Positions 44,807 to 53,884 of a stretch of DNA of 64,000 nucleotides are shown one piece after another. The DNA is from Pirellulales bacterium. Lineage in GTDB: Bacteria; Planctomycetota; Planctomycetia; Pirellulales; JACPPG01. Where the stretch lies: NCBI GenBank assembly GCA_036490175.1, contig DASXEJ010000272.1, forward strand, positions 60,513-124,512, read 5' to 3'. A model generated the notes under the pieces. The model saw nothing but the letters and a program-made list of their open reading frames with translations, was not told the origin of the DNA and made no database searches. Numbering within the stretch: position 1 is the stretch's first letter; every line of letters starts with the position of its first letter. The position numbers and the translations under genes were made by a program.

Positions 44807-45697
44807 TTACTCCACAATGTCGATTGCGCGCACCCGGTGAACCAGCGCCACCAGGCACACCAGGCACACGGCCGTCAGGATCAGCGCCGCCCAGGCGGCC
44901 ATATGGAACTCCAGGTCGTCGCGAAACACGCCGAAGCAGAGCTTGCCCAACAGGCGAATGTCGGTCCAGGGGTCGACCAGCGCCCAGAAGTCGTTATCGG
45001 TCGCTTCGCGCATATAGCTGCCCAAGCGGCCCAGCATGACGAACAACGTCGACCAGGTGATGGCGATCGGCGCCATGCGTTGCAGGTAGGCCGAAATCGT
45101 CACCAGCGGAATGCTCAACACCACGCAGAATGCCGCGCCGTAGGCCAAGACCGAGGGAACGATGTCCCAATTGGTCGTCCAGTAGCCGGTCGACGGCGTG
45201 AACATGCCGAATTCAACGAAAAGAATCAGCGCCGGCACCGTGGTCAGCAATGACACGATCACGCTGATCGCCAACAGCTTGCCGACGATGTAATGCCGAC
45301 GATCGACACGGCGCGATAAATAAAACGGCAGCGATTTCATGCGAAAATCGGCCCCCACCAGCAAACTGCCGGAAAAGGCCAGAAGAATCATCACCACGAT
45401 ACTCTGCTGTTGCATGAACTTGATGTAGCCGTTTTCCTCGTTCCCTTCGGCCGTGGGGGTGAAGCCGAACCATTCAAACATGTCGCGCTGCGCCTCGCGC
45501 GGCAGGCGCGCCTGGGTCAGGACATAGATGATTACCCAAAACAACAGGAACTGAAACACGCCCAGCGCGATGACCAGCCAATACGACTTGCGTCGAAAGA
45601 CCTGCAACAGCGCCACGCGCACGATCGACAGCGTGGCCCACCAGGGAGAATGCAGCTTCCCTTCCCAGCCGTAGTAGTGTGCATTATCAATGCCCAT
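44807..45697 (-). CDS. ABC-2 type transporter permease (first pair)
   Basis: A 296-aa inner-membrane protein with about six helices. It opens with VRVALLQVFRRKSYWLVIALGVFQFLLFWVIIYVL, followed by QQSIVVMILLAFSGSLLVGADFRMKSLPFYLSRRVDRRHYIVGKLLA, a classic ABC-2 cytoplasmic loop. The ATG at 45697 overlaps the first ATPase by 11 bases and is favoured over 45757, whose extension is hydrophilic and frame-shadowed by the ATPase. Confidence 0.87.
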   Translation of the reverse strand: MGIDNAHYYGWEGKLHSPWWATLSIVRVALLQVFRRKSYWLVIALGVFQFLLFWVIIYVLTQARLPREAQRDMFEWFGFTPTAEGNEENGYIKFMQQQSIVVMILLAFSGSLLVGADFRMKSLPFYLSRRVDRRHYIVGKLLAISVIVSLLTTVPALILFVEFGMFTPSTGYWTTNWDIVPSVLAYGAAFCVVLSIPLVTISAYLQRMAPIAITWSTLFVMLGRLGSYMREATDNDFWALVDPWTDIRLLGKLCFGVFRDDLEFHMAAWAALILTAVCLVCLVALVHRVRAIDIVE

Positions 45698-46655
45698 GGC
45701 GCGGCTCCTGCGGCTCTGCGGCCACGACGGCGGCGGTTGTGTTATCGCCGGTGACACGGAAGAACAATCGCTCCAGATCCTCTTCGTCGGCCTTTAATTG
45801 CGTGAGCACGACGTCGCGCTCGCGGGCCATGGCAAAAAATCGCGCGTTTTGCCAGCCGACCGGTACCTGCACCGTGGCCCCGTCGGCATGTGCGTTGAGA
45901 GTAACTTGCACGTCCGCTGCGCGTAGCGCCGCCAGGAAGCCTGCCCCGTCGCCAAGCCATCCCAGCTCGAACCGGTTCGTCCCGCCGTTGCGCAACGAGG
46001 CCATCGTCCCGGCGCGGATCACGGTGCCGCGATGCAGCACCACGATCTGCTCGCACAACCGCTCGATGTCGGGCAGCAAGTGCGTGCAGAGGATCACGCT
46101 CTTGCCGGTCTCGCGAATCAGGTCTTCGATCAATTCCAGCATCGACTCGCGCCCTTCGGGATCGAGCCCATTGGTCGGCTCGTCCAGCAACAAGAGCTGA
46201 GGATCGTGTACCAGGGCGGCCGCCAGCTTGAGACGCTGCACGTTGCCGGTCGAGTATTCTTCCAGCCGCCGGTAGCGCAGCTCGCCCAGGCCGACGTAGT
46301 TCAGCACTTCGTGGGCCCGCCGCCGCGCATCGCGATGCGGCATGCCGTACAGGTCGCCGGAAAGCGTGACGAACTCAACGCCCTTGAGCACCGGCACGGT
46401 CGCCGCCGCTTCGGGCATGTAGCCGATCTTGCCGCGCAACGTGCTGGATGCGTGCCAGATATCACTACCCAGGATGGTGCCGGCGCCGGCGTCGGGCCTG
46501 AGCAGGCCCAGCAGCACCTTGAGCAATGTCGACTTGCCGGCGCCGTTGTTGCCGACCAGCCCCACGATGCCGGGCTCGAGCGTCATGCTCACATCATGCA
46601 GCGCCCGCACGTGGCCGTAGCTGCGGCTGACATTGTGGATTTCGACGAGGTGCAT
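45687..46655 (-). CDS. ABC-2 transporter ATPase (first pair)
   Basis: 322 aa. Walker A GNNGAGKST, an LSGGQ-position variant reading EYSTGNVQRLKLAAALV, Walker B LLLLDEPTNGLD and an H-loop in LCTHLL. The C-terminal extension of ~100 residues is typical of drug/lantibiotic or Nat-type exporters. First gene of the four-gene operon (ATPase, permease, ATPase, permease), suggesting a heteromeric exporter or two related ones. The ATG at 46655 (MHLVEIHN) is preferred, since the canonical first strand starts there. Confidence 0.92.
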   Translation of the reverse strand: MHLVEIHNVSRSYGHVRALHDVSMTLEPGIVGLVGNNGAGKSTLLKVLLGLLRPDAGAGTILGSDIWHASSTLRGKIGYMPEAAATVPVLKGVEFVTLSGDLYGMPHRDARRRAHEVLNYVGLGELRYRRLEEYSTGNVQRLKLAAALVHDPQLLLLDEPTNGLDPEGRESMLELIEDLIRETGKSVILCTHLLPDIERLCEQIVVLHRGTVIRAGTMASLRNGGTNRFELGWLGDGAGFLAALRAADVQVTLNAHADGATVQVPVGWQNARFFAMARERDVVLTQLKADEEDLERLFFRVTGDNTTAAVVAAEPQEPRHGH

Positions 46656-47519
46656 GGGGGGCCGAGAGCCGGGGTCAAACACGTGACACCGAGGGCACAG
46701 GCCCTCCTCATCTCCGGACTCTTCCCGCGCCGGCCGGGCTTGCGGGGCCCGGAGTGTCGAAGCATCGTGAAGAGCGATCCGTAGCGAACGGCCGACATTG
46801 TACCATGCCTTGCCGGGGTTTTGAGGGGGGCGCAGGGAACCCCGCGATTAGGCAGAAGAGTTCGCAGTCGCAGCAGCATTATTGCAAAATTGCGTCGCAT
46901 TTCGGCATTGCCGGGTGGCATGACCATGTCGCGCTAGCAGCGTGGGCATGCGCGGGTGCCGCGTTCACCCTTAAGGTGCCGTTGTCGCTGGCGGCGATTC
47001 CACGGCCGGCTCAGCGGATGCGGCACCCGTCGACGCTTTTGATGGTTAGCCGGTAGCAATATTGCCTCGCGCTTTGCTGCTGCCTGCGATCATCGTACGC
47101 CTCCTCGGCAAGATGCGATCGATCCGCAGATGACGCAGATTTCGCCGAGAAGAATCGGAAACGGTGCGGAATGGCGGATGGCCCTCTCGAAGTCGTTCGC
47201 CACTGGACCACGACAAATCGATAAAGTCATTGCGGCTGCATTCCTTGGTCCTCCTCTGCGCACTCTGTGAACTCGGTGGCAAATCTCGTTCCTGCCCGTT
47301 GCGAAAAGATTTGAACCGCCGACGGGCACGGTTGGGGAGGGGAATCTAGTCCTCATAACGTCACGGACGTTTCGACTCGTGGGCAAACGCCTTCCCAAGC
47401 GATAGGATTCGTCAAATCTGTCCGCACGCGCTTACCATCGATCAACGCAGGTCGCGCGGCGGATTCACGAATCGAACCCGCCACCCGAAAATACGACATC
47501 CCACCACGAGGAGGATGAT
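46656..47519. other. Long intergenic region with repeats
   Basis: 864 bases with no supportable gene between the ABC operon (minus) and oxalate decarboxylase (plus). It includes a degenerate GGTGGCATG...CGTGGGCATG palindrome near 46911-46961, and two members of other dispersed repeat types, CCGCAGATGACGCAGATTT near 47118 and CTCTGCGCACTCTGTGAACTCGG near 47255. Both divergent promoters should also lie here. Confidence 0.5.
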
Positions 47520-48710
47520 ATGTCCGAAGTATCACGACGCGGCTTCATTGGTTCGGCGGCTGCCGCCGGCGTTATCGGGATTTCGGCCGCCGCGGCCGAC
47601 GAAGGATTCCCCTTCAAGAACAACGTGCCTGACCCGCTGCTGTCGGGCAAGGACCTGCCGACATTCAAATTCGCCCTGGAAAAATCCGCGGGCAAGGTGA
47701 TGGACGGTAGCTTCGGCAAAGAGGCCACCGTCTCGCAACTGCCGATCTCGAAGGGGATCGCAGGCGTGTCGATGCGACTCGAGCCGGGCGTGATGCGCGA
47801 GCTGCATTGGCATGCCACCGCCGCCGAATGGGCCTTTGTCATCGAAGGGCGCTCCCGCACCACCGTGGCCGATCCGCAGGGCAACTCGCAGACCAACGAT
47901 TTCGATCCCGGCGATATCTGGTATTTTCCGCGGGGCCACGGCCATTCGATTCAATGCCTGGGAAACAAGCCCTGCCACTTTATTCTCATCTTCGACAACG
48001 GCTACTTTTCGGAATTCGGCACCTTCAGCATCACCGACTGGCTGGGTCATACGCCCAAGGCGTTGTTGGCCAAAAATTTCGGCTTGCCCGAGTCCAGCTT
48101 CGATGGCCTGCCGAAAGAAGAAGTCTATTTCGCGCGCGGGCCGGTGCCGCCCGAACTGCCGCAGCCGCCACTGCAGGGCGGGCTGAAGTCGCCCGCCGAG
48201 ACGCATCGCTTTCGCATGCTGGCGCAAGAGCCGCACTCGATCTACAAAGGCGGGCGTGAGTGGCGCGTCGGCGCCGATCGGTTCCCCATCTCGCAAACCG
48301 TGACGGGCGTGATCCTCGATCTCGAGCCGGGGGGCCTGCGCGAATTGCACTGGCACCCTAACGCCGATGAATGGCAGTACGTAATCGACGGACAGGTGAG
48401 CGTCACGCTGTTCGGGTCGCACGGTCGTTACCGTACTGAATCGCTCGAGCAAGGAGACGTGAGCTACATCCCGCAAGGCTACGGCCACTCGATCGAGAAT
48501 ACCAGCAACAAGACTTCGCGCGTGTTGATCGCCTTCAACACGGGGCACTACCAGGCGATTGACCTCTCGCAATGGATCGCCGGCAATCCAAAGTATTTGC
48601 TGGCGGCGAATTTTTCCAAACCCGAGTCGCTATTCGAGAAATTCCCGAAAGATCGCGTCTTTATCGGCCCACCAGGCCCGCCCAAGCAGAGCGAGCGAGA
48701 AATCAAATAA
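47520..48710 (+). CDS. oxdC: Tat-exported bicupin oxalate decarboxylase
   Basis: 396 aa. A Tat signal (SRRGFIGSAAAAG) is followed by two cupin domains. Metal ligands: His96, His98, Glu103, His142 in the first and His277, His279, Glu284, His323 in the second, matching the Mn sites of OxdC. The lid over the N-terminal site reads SEFG (164-167) where Bacillus OxdC has SENS. The proton-donor Glu165 is kept but the two following residues differ, so the reaction (oxalate to formate and CO2, or some oxidase character) is not certain. An OFA-family transporter gene lies convergently downstream. GGAGGATGAT precedes the start. Confidence 0.88.
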   Translation: MSEVSRRGFIGSAAAAGVIGISAAAADEGFPFKNNVPDPLLSGKDLPTFKFALEKSAGKVMDGSFGKEATVSQLPISKGIAGVSMRLEPGVMRELHWHATAAEWAFVIEGRSRTTVADPQGNSQTNDFDPGDIWYFPRGHGHSIQCLGNKPCHFILIFDNGYFSEFGTFSITDWLGHTPKALLAKNFGLPESSFDGLPKEEVYFARGPVPPELPQPPLQGGLKSPAETHRFRMLAQEPHSIYKGGREWRVGADRFPISQTVTGVILDLEPGGLRELHWHPNADEWQYVIDGQVSVTLFGSHGRYRTESLEQGDVSYIPQGYGHSIENTSNKTSRVLIAFNTGHYQAIDLSQWIAGNPKYLLAANFSKPESLFEKFPKDRVFIGPPGPPKQSEREIK

Positions 48711-48788
48711 AGGGGCTGCTGGACGTTAGTCAGCAGAGTGTCGTACTTGCGAAAGGCGCTGCGCCGGTGGTCATCACTACAGTGGTCG

Positions 48789-50246
48789 TTAGTGCGTCGC
48801 GGACGTTTGTTGCGCGGGCTTAGGCGGCCGCACGGTCAGGGCTAGCGCCATCGCAAATAAGCACCCGGCGGCGGCAGGCAGATAGGCCCAGCGATACGAG
48901 CCGAGCGTGTCCCACACGCTGCCGGCCAGCATCGGTCCGACGACGCCCCCCACGCCATAGCCGGTGAACATCAGGCCATAGTTGGCTCCCAGGTGGCGCG
49001 TGCCGAAGTACTCGGCCGTCAGCAGTGGAAACAACGCCAAGTTGCCGCCGAAATGAAAGCCGACCCAGCAGGCAGCGACTTCCAGCGTCCAGACTTTTGT
49101 GCCCATTTCAATGAGCGCCACGACCATTGCAGCCTGTAAGAACGAGATCAACACCAGCGTCTGACGCGCGCCAAACCGCTGTGACACCCAGCCCCATGTG
49201 ATCCGGCCCAAGGCGTTGAACACCGCCAGGAGGGCCAGCGCGCCTTCGGCCTCGAAATCGGACAGTCGACCTTCGCGAATACCGAAATCCTTCAGCGATC
49301 CGATCACCATCATGCCGCAGCTCGAAGCGAACATGAACGCCAGCCATAGCATCCAGAACGAACGCGTCCGTACCGTATCGGCTTGTTCAAAGTCGGGCAC
49401 GGCTGTCGATACGCCTTGGCTGTAAGCCGCCGGCGGAGTCCAACCCGACGGCTGCCATCCCACGGGCGGATTGCGCAACAGCGACGCGCCCAGCGAGACG
49501 AACACCACAAAGATCGCCGCGTAAGTGAGAAGGGTGGCTGACACGCCTTCGGCCGCGAGCAGCCCGCCCCAATTACCGGCCAGCTTGATGAACAAAAAAG
49601 CACCACCGCCGAACCCCGCCACGGCCAAGCCCGTGACGAGCCCGCGCAGGTCGGGAAACCATTTCACGCAGGCCGCGATCGGACAGACGTAGCCCATGCC
49701 AATGCCGGCGCCGCCGATCACGCCCACGCCCAGGAGTACCATCGGAAAGCTCGGTCCGGCCAAAGCGGCTAGCGCATAGCCTGCCGCCAGCACCAGTCCG
49801 CCGGTGAACGCGACAATCCGCGGGCCGACGCGATCTTGCCAGCGGCCGGCCAATATCATCACCAGCGCAAACACCATGATGCCGGTAGAAAACACGGCCT
49901 GCGCTTGCGTGCCCGAGTAGCCATAGCATTGCTTGGCCCAGACTTCCTTGGCCACCTGCACGCGCGCGGGCACGACGTCTGCCAGGAAGCGCTCGACGTC
50001 CGCCTTGGCTGCGGCGCGATCATCGGCATGGGCTTCCGCCAGTTGCTTTTTGAGCGCCTTGTACTCGCCGACCAATTCGGCATGCTGGGCCGGATCGACC
50101 TCGAGCACCTGCGGCGAGAGCGTGACCGTCAGCTCCGACCGACTGGCCTTGAGCGCCGGTACAAACACGCCCCAACCATAGATTGCTCCCAAGCACGGCT
50201 GCATCAACAACGCGCCGAGCAACACCAGCCAACGTCGGTACTGCAT
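48789..50246 (-). CDS. OFA-family MFS transporter, likely oxalate:formate exchange
   Basis: About 485 aa, twelve membrane helices of the major facilitator superfamily, OFA branch. It opens RRWLVLLGALLMQPCLGAIYGWGVF, and has GRWQDRVGPRIVAFTGG and GMGYVCPIAACVKWFPDLRGLVTGLAVAGFGGGAF. An inserted ~65-residue Lys/Ala/Glu-rich loop lies between the first and second helices (EYKALKKQLAEAHADDRAAAKADVERFL region), longer than usual. GGAGA precedes the ATG at 50246, so this start is favoured over 50306. Being convergent with oxalate decarboxylase, an oxalate-uptake/formate-export role is inferred. Confidence 0.85.
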   Translation of the reverse strand: MQYRRWLVLLGALLMQPCLGAIYGWGVFVPALKASRSELTVTLSPQVLEVDPAQHAELVGEYKALKKQLAEAHADDRAAAKADVERFLADVVPARVQVAKEVWAKQCYGYSGTQAQAVFSTGIMVFALVMILAGRWQDRVGPRIVAFTGGLVLAAGYALAALAGPSFPMVLLGVGVIGGAGIGMGYVCPIAACVKWFPDLRGLVTGLAVAGFGGGAFLFIKLAGNWGGLLAAEGVSATLLTYAAIFVVFVSLGASLLRNPPVGWQPSGWTPPAAYSQGVSTAVPDFEQADTVRTRSFWMLWLAFMFASSCGMMVIGSLKDFGIREGRLSDFEAEGALALLAVFNALGRITWGWVSQRFGARQTLVLISFLQAAMVVALIEMGTKVWTLEVAACWVGFHFGGNLALFPLLTAEYFGTRHLGANYGLMFTGYGVGGVVGPMLAGSVWDTLGSYRWAYLPAAAGCLFAMALALTVRPPKPAQQTSATH

Positions 50247-50590
50247 GAGTTCTCCGGCAAGCGGACCCGCGACGACGAGATCGTTTTCGTTGACGTCGGC
50301 GGGCATGCGAACCGACGCTCGAACCTGCCCAGCAGTTTAGCATGCGCTGCGGTGATCGACAGCCGCGCCATACCGCGGGCGAACACGGCGGAAGCAAATA
50401 CAGAAACCACGAATTACACGAATAAGACGGGCAATCGTAAGCGCCACGCTGTGACAGTCAGCAGTAGCTGTTCCCTATTCGTGTCATTCGTGGTTAAGCT
50501 TCTTTCTGATGCAAAGGCCGTGGCCGAAATGAGCGTGATTCTTTTGCGCGTCGGCGCGCAGCCGCGGCATGGCGGAGTGGAAGAAGGCGA
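50247..50590. other. Intergenic region with inverted repeat
   Basis: 344 bases upstream of the OFA transporter and downstream of the PIN/TRAM gene. It contains the ATTCGTGT-type inverted repeat (50405-50495). No gene seen. Confidence 0.55.
50405..50495. repeat. Inverted repeat of the ATTCGTGTAATTCGTGG family
   Basis: Left arm (50405-50425) AACCACGAATTACACGAATA and right arm (50475-50495) TATTCGTGTCATTCGTGGTT are complementary at all but one position, with about 49 bases between. A related pair occurs at 61926-62000. Confidence 0.8.
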
Positions 50591-51667
50591 CTACGAGGCG
50601 GCTTTGGACGAGGGCTCGTAGCGGCCAAAAATCATGCGCCCGGCGCTCGTTTGCAGGACGCTAGTGACGGCCACGCGAACCGTCTTGTTGAGATGATCTC
50701 TGCCCCCCTCGATCACTATCATGGTGCCGTCGTCGAGATAGCCGACACCCTGACCCGGCTCTTCGCCCGGTTTCACCACGCGCACGTCGAGCGACTCACC
50801 CGGCAGGAAGACGGGCTTCAAGGAATTGGCCAGGTCGTTGAGATTGTTGACGTCGACGCCCTGCACCTGCGCTACTTTGTTCAGGTTGTAATCGTTGGTG
50901 ATGATCTTGCCGTCCAGATGCTTGGCTAGCATCACCAGCTTCAGATCGACCGGATGGCCGGCGAATTCAGGCAAATCGCGATCGTACATTTGCAGATCGA
51001 CATTCTCGCTCGAACGGAGCTTTTGCAGCACGTCCAGGCCGCGCCGCCCGCGACTGCGCCGCGAACGGTCGGCGCTGTCGGCGATGTTCTGCAATTCCGC
51101 CAGGACGAAACGGGGCATGATCAACTGGCTGTCGAAGATCTTGGTCTCGACGACATCCGCGATTCGCCCGTCGATGACGACGCTGGTGTCCAGGATGAAT
51201 GGTTTAAGTCCCTTGATCTCTTTGGCGAATTCGACATACGGAATAATGAAGCGAAAATCGTTGCGCGTTTGCATCAACAAGCTGATGCACACATAGCTCA
51301 ACACCATGCCCAGCGTGAGATTGACCGTGGCGCGATACTCTTGCCAGATCGGCAAGGGGGCCAAGGCCAGGCCGACGACGTAAGCCAGGAACAAACCGAC
51401 GATGGTGCCGAAGTAGACCGAGGAAATCACGTCGAGCTGCTTGTGCCGTACCAGCACGTCGACCGCGATCACGACGAGCGACATCCCCAACACGCCCCCG
51501 AAGACGGCCCAGGGAAGCCAAGGAGCCGGGTCTTTGGGAAACCAGGGAGCGCTAATGATCGACGCCGCCAGGCCCACGGCCACCATCACGAATACGATGC
51601 GCAGCACCAAGAGCGAGACCTTGGTGTCACTTGGCTGAGAGATCTTCGCGGGTGCTTTGGCGGGCAT
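50591..51667 (-). CDS. Membrane PIN/TRAM-domain protein (YacL-like)
   Basis: 358 aa. Four N-terminal helices (from LLVLRIVFVMVAVGLAASI to LTLGMVLSYVCISLLM) anchor a PIN nuclease-like domain. That domain starts FILDTSVVIDGRIADV, with the conserved Asp residues of a metal-dependent RNase, and continues LAELQNIADS and IITNDYNLNKVAQ. A TRAM domain closes the protein (GYLDDGTMIVIEGG...VAVTSVLQTSAGRMIFGR). The arrangement is that of YacL, conserved in Gram-positives and planctomycetes. The target RNA is unknown. I chose the ATG at 51667, though a GTG at 51700 is possible. Confidence 0.9.
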   Translation of the reverse strand: MPAKAPAKISQPSDTKVSLLVLRIVFVMVAVGLAASIISAPWFPKDPAPWLPWAVFGGVLGMSLVVIAVDVLVRHKQLDVISSVYFGTIVGLFLAYVVGLALAPLPIWQEYRATVNLTLGMVLSYVCISLLMQTRNDFRFIIPYVEFAKEIKGLKPFILDTSVVIDGRIADVVETKIFDSQLIMPRFVLAELQNIADSADRSRRSRGRRGLDVLQKLRSSENVDLQMYDRDLPEFAGHPVDLKLVMLAKHLDGKIITNDYNLNKVAQVQGVDVNNLNDLANSLKPVFLPGESLDVRVVKPGEEPGQGVGYLDDGTMIVIEGGRDHLNKTVRVAVTSVLQTSAGRMIFGRYEPSSKAAS

Positions 51668-51879
51668 AGGCAGAACGTGTTCGTTGAGGAAGGCAGCCAC
51701 AGTGCCACGGTCTCGGCTGGCGAGACTGTGCGCCTGTCGGACCTATCCAGTTTACCAGCCCTACTTTCGACGACTAAGTGGGGCGTGAAGTAATTTAACC
51801 GCTCGGGGGGGCTGCGGTACCGGAAAAACAACTTGTAACGATGCGCTGGGCTGAATCTGCCTAACATTCGTCAAAAAAA

Positions 51880-53100
51880 TCAGGTCGCCGGCTGTCCAGC
51901 AAACAGCCGTGCGTGCTCCTGCTGAGCGTAGCGGTCGGTCATGCCGGCTAGATAGTCCCCCACCGTGCGCGGCCAGCCCACGTGCGCCCCCCGCGCGCGA
52001 AAACTGGCCGGCAGCAACTCGGGCCGCGCCAAATAACCGGCAAACATGCGAGCCAGCATCTCTTGAGCCGCGCGACGGACGGCCAGCAGTTGCGGATGCT
52101 TGTACACGCGCTGGGCGAGAAACTGCTCCAGTTCCAGTTTTTTGGCGGCAAGCTCTGTACTGGGTTCGATCACGAGCGGCGCGGCGCGGACCGCGGCGAT
52201 TGAGTCGATCTGCCCCGCGCGCAACCGTGCCGTGGCTTGCACCAATAGATCGCCGACCTGCCAGTCGATCAGCTCGTGCAAAATGGCGCGGCGCAATTGC
52301 GCATCGTCGAGCGCCTGATACCGGCGGCGGACGCGCTTCTCGGCTTCGCGCCACAGCGCAAGCTCTAACAGCTCACCCATCGTTAGCAGCCGATGTTCGA
52401 GCGCGTCGTCGGCGTCGTGCGTATCGTAAGCCACGCTGTCGGCCGCATCGACCACCTGCGCCTCGAGCAGAGGCCGCGTGGTGTGTGCGCCTTTGGTGGC
52501 GCGCGCCGTCTGCCCTTCGAGCACTTCGATCGATAGATTCAGCCCCGGAAACTCCTGATAGCGCTGCTCGAGTTCGCTCACGATCCGCAACCCGTGCCGA
52601 TTGTGGTTGAAGCCCCCGTCAGCGGCCAGGCAGCGGTCGAGCGCGTCCTCGCCAGCATGACCAAACGGCGGATGCCCCAGATCGTGCGCCAGTGCCAACG
52701 CCTCGACCAGATCTTCGTTCAGCCGCAAGGCGCGACCGATGGTGCGTGCGACCGACGCCACCTCGATCGTATGCGTCAGCCTTGTGCGATGGTAATCGCC
52801 GATATCGCCGGTAAACACTTGCGTCTTGGCGCTCAGGCGGCGATACGCTGCGCTATGCACGATGCGGTCGCGGTCGCGCTGAAACGGACCGCGATATCGA
52901 TGAGATTGCTCCGGATACCGCCGGCCCTGGCTGACCGCGCTGTGCATGGCATACGGCGCCAGCAGCAACCGCTCGCGCTCGTCAATATCCAGAAAGGCGC
53001 CCTCTGCGAATGCGGCAGCATGGAAGACGCTGCCTGATGCGTCGTTGGGTTGCGCGTCGACCGGGGGGCCGTTTGCAGCAAGTGGCTTGGCTGGGTTCAT
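51880..53100 (-). CDS. dgt: Deoxyguanosinetriphosphate triphosphohydrolase-like protein
   Basis: 406 aa, HD-superfamily dNTPase that splits dGTP (or other dNTPs) to deoxynucleoside and tripolyphosphate. The motif run is RTRLTHTIEVASVARTIGRAL, then ALAHDLGHPPFGHAGEDAL, and SVAYDTHDADDA further on. These give the H...HD...D metal site. The ATG overlaps the stop of the upstream HIT gene by four bases (ATGA), so the two are translationally coupled. It could share function in nucleotide-pool cleaning. Confidence 0.93.
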   Translation of the reverse strand: MNPAKPLAANGPPVDAQPNDASGSVFHAAAFAEGAFLDIDERERLLLAPYAMHSAVSQGRRYPEQSHRYRGPFQRDRDRIVHSAAYRRLSAKTQVFTGDIGDYHRTRLTHTIEVASVARTIGRALRLNEDLVEALALAHDLGHPPFGHAGEDALDRCLAADGGFNHNRHGLRIVSELEQRYQEFPGLNLSIEVLEGQTARATKGAHTTRPLLEAQVVDAADSVAYDTHDADDALEHRLLTMGELLELALWREAEKRVRRRYQALDDAQLRRAILHELIDWQVGDLLVQATARLRAGQIDSIAAVRAAPLVIEPSTELAAKKLELEQFLAQRVYKHPQLLAVRRAAQEMLARMFAGYLARPELLPASFRARGAHVGWPRTVGDYLAGMTDRYAQQEHARLFAGQPAT

Positions 53101-53630
53101 GGCTGCTCAAGCTTTTCGGCCAACAATTCCCACAGGGCATCAAGCGATTGCGAAATAACGTCCACGCCCGACAGCACTGGCATGAAGTTCGTATCGCCGC
53201 TCCAGCGTGGCACGATGTGCCAATGCAAGTGGCCGGGCAAGCCGGCGCCGGCCACGCGTCCCAAATTCAGCCCCACGTTAAAGCCTTCGCTATTCAAGAG
53301 CGCCGCCAAGACCGAGACCAGCCGCGTGATCGTCTCCATCGTTTCGCAGTGCTCGTCGGCCGTGAGCTCGTCGAGGCGTCCCTTATGCACCAACGGCGCC
53401 ACCAGCATGTGGCCGTTATTGTAGGGATACCGGTTCAGCAGCGTGACCATCCGCGCGCCGCGGTGCACGACCAGATTCTCTCGATCGCGATTGTCTGCCA
53501 CGGCGCGACACACAAAGCATTGCGGGTCCGCGCCCGGCAGCAGCTCGACTTCGACCGGCTGCGGCAGGTTCTTATCGATCCCCTTCAGGTAAGCTAATCG
53601 CCAGGGGGCCCACAACTGCTCGTGTTTCAA
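53097..53630 (-). CDS. HIT-family nucleotide hydrolase/transferase
   Basis: 177 aa. The histidine triad reads HLHWHIVPRW near residue 125, so a diadenosine-polyphosphate hydrolase or nucleotidyl-transferase activity is expected. LWAPWRLAYLKGIDK at the N-terminus and two CxxC-like cysteines (CFVCRAVAD) also fit the Ap4A-phosphorylase-like HIT subgroup. The likely start is a TTG at 53630, with AGGAG nine bases upstream. The open frame goes back to 53771 but reads like a spurious leader. Its stop overlaps the dgt start. Confidence 0.88.
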   Translation of the reverse strand: MKHEQLWAPWRLAYLKGIDKNLPQPVEVELLPGADPQCFVCRAVADNRDRENLVVHRGARMVTLLNRYPYNNGHMLVAPLVHKGRLDELTADEHCETMETITRLVSVLAALLNSEGFNVGLNLGRVAGAGLPGHLHWHIVPRWSGDTNFMPVLSGVDVISQSLDALWELLAEKLEQP

Positions 53631-53884
53631 CGCACGGATCTCCTGATTACTGAGCCGCGGCCAAAGCGATCGCACGGCGAACGATCCACGGCGACCTAGA
53701 GGTCGGCCGCTTGCCGGCAATGCTACCGCCAAAGGCCAAACCAACGCTAGTAAGCCTAAAGCGGCCCCCATGTTGTGGCAAGGCGGGCTACTGCCGCCAG
53801 GGGCCAGTCGATTAAGATGACAACCGGGCGCAAGCGACTTGGCGCCCGTTGCGACTATTTCCTATCTCCCTCGGGCATGCAGCG

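Noticed and set aside
47461..47520. tRNA-like ATCGAACCC stretch before oxalate decarboxylase
   Set aside because: No cloverleaf, no acceptor stem pairing or anticodon loop around it on either strand.
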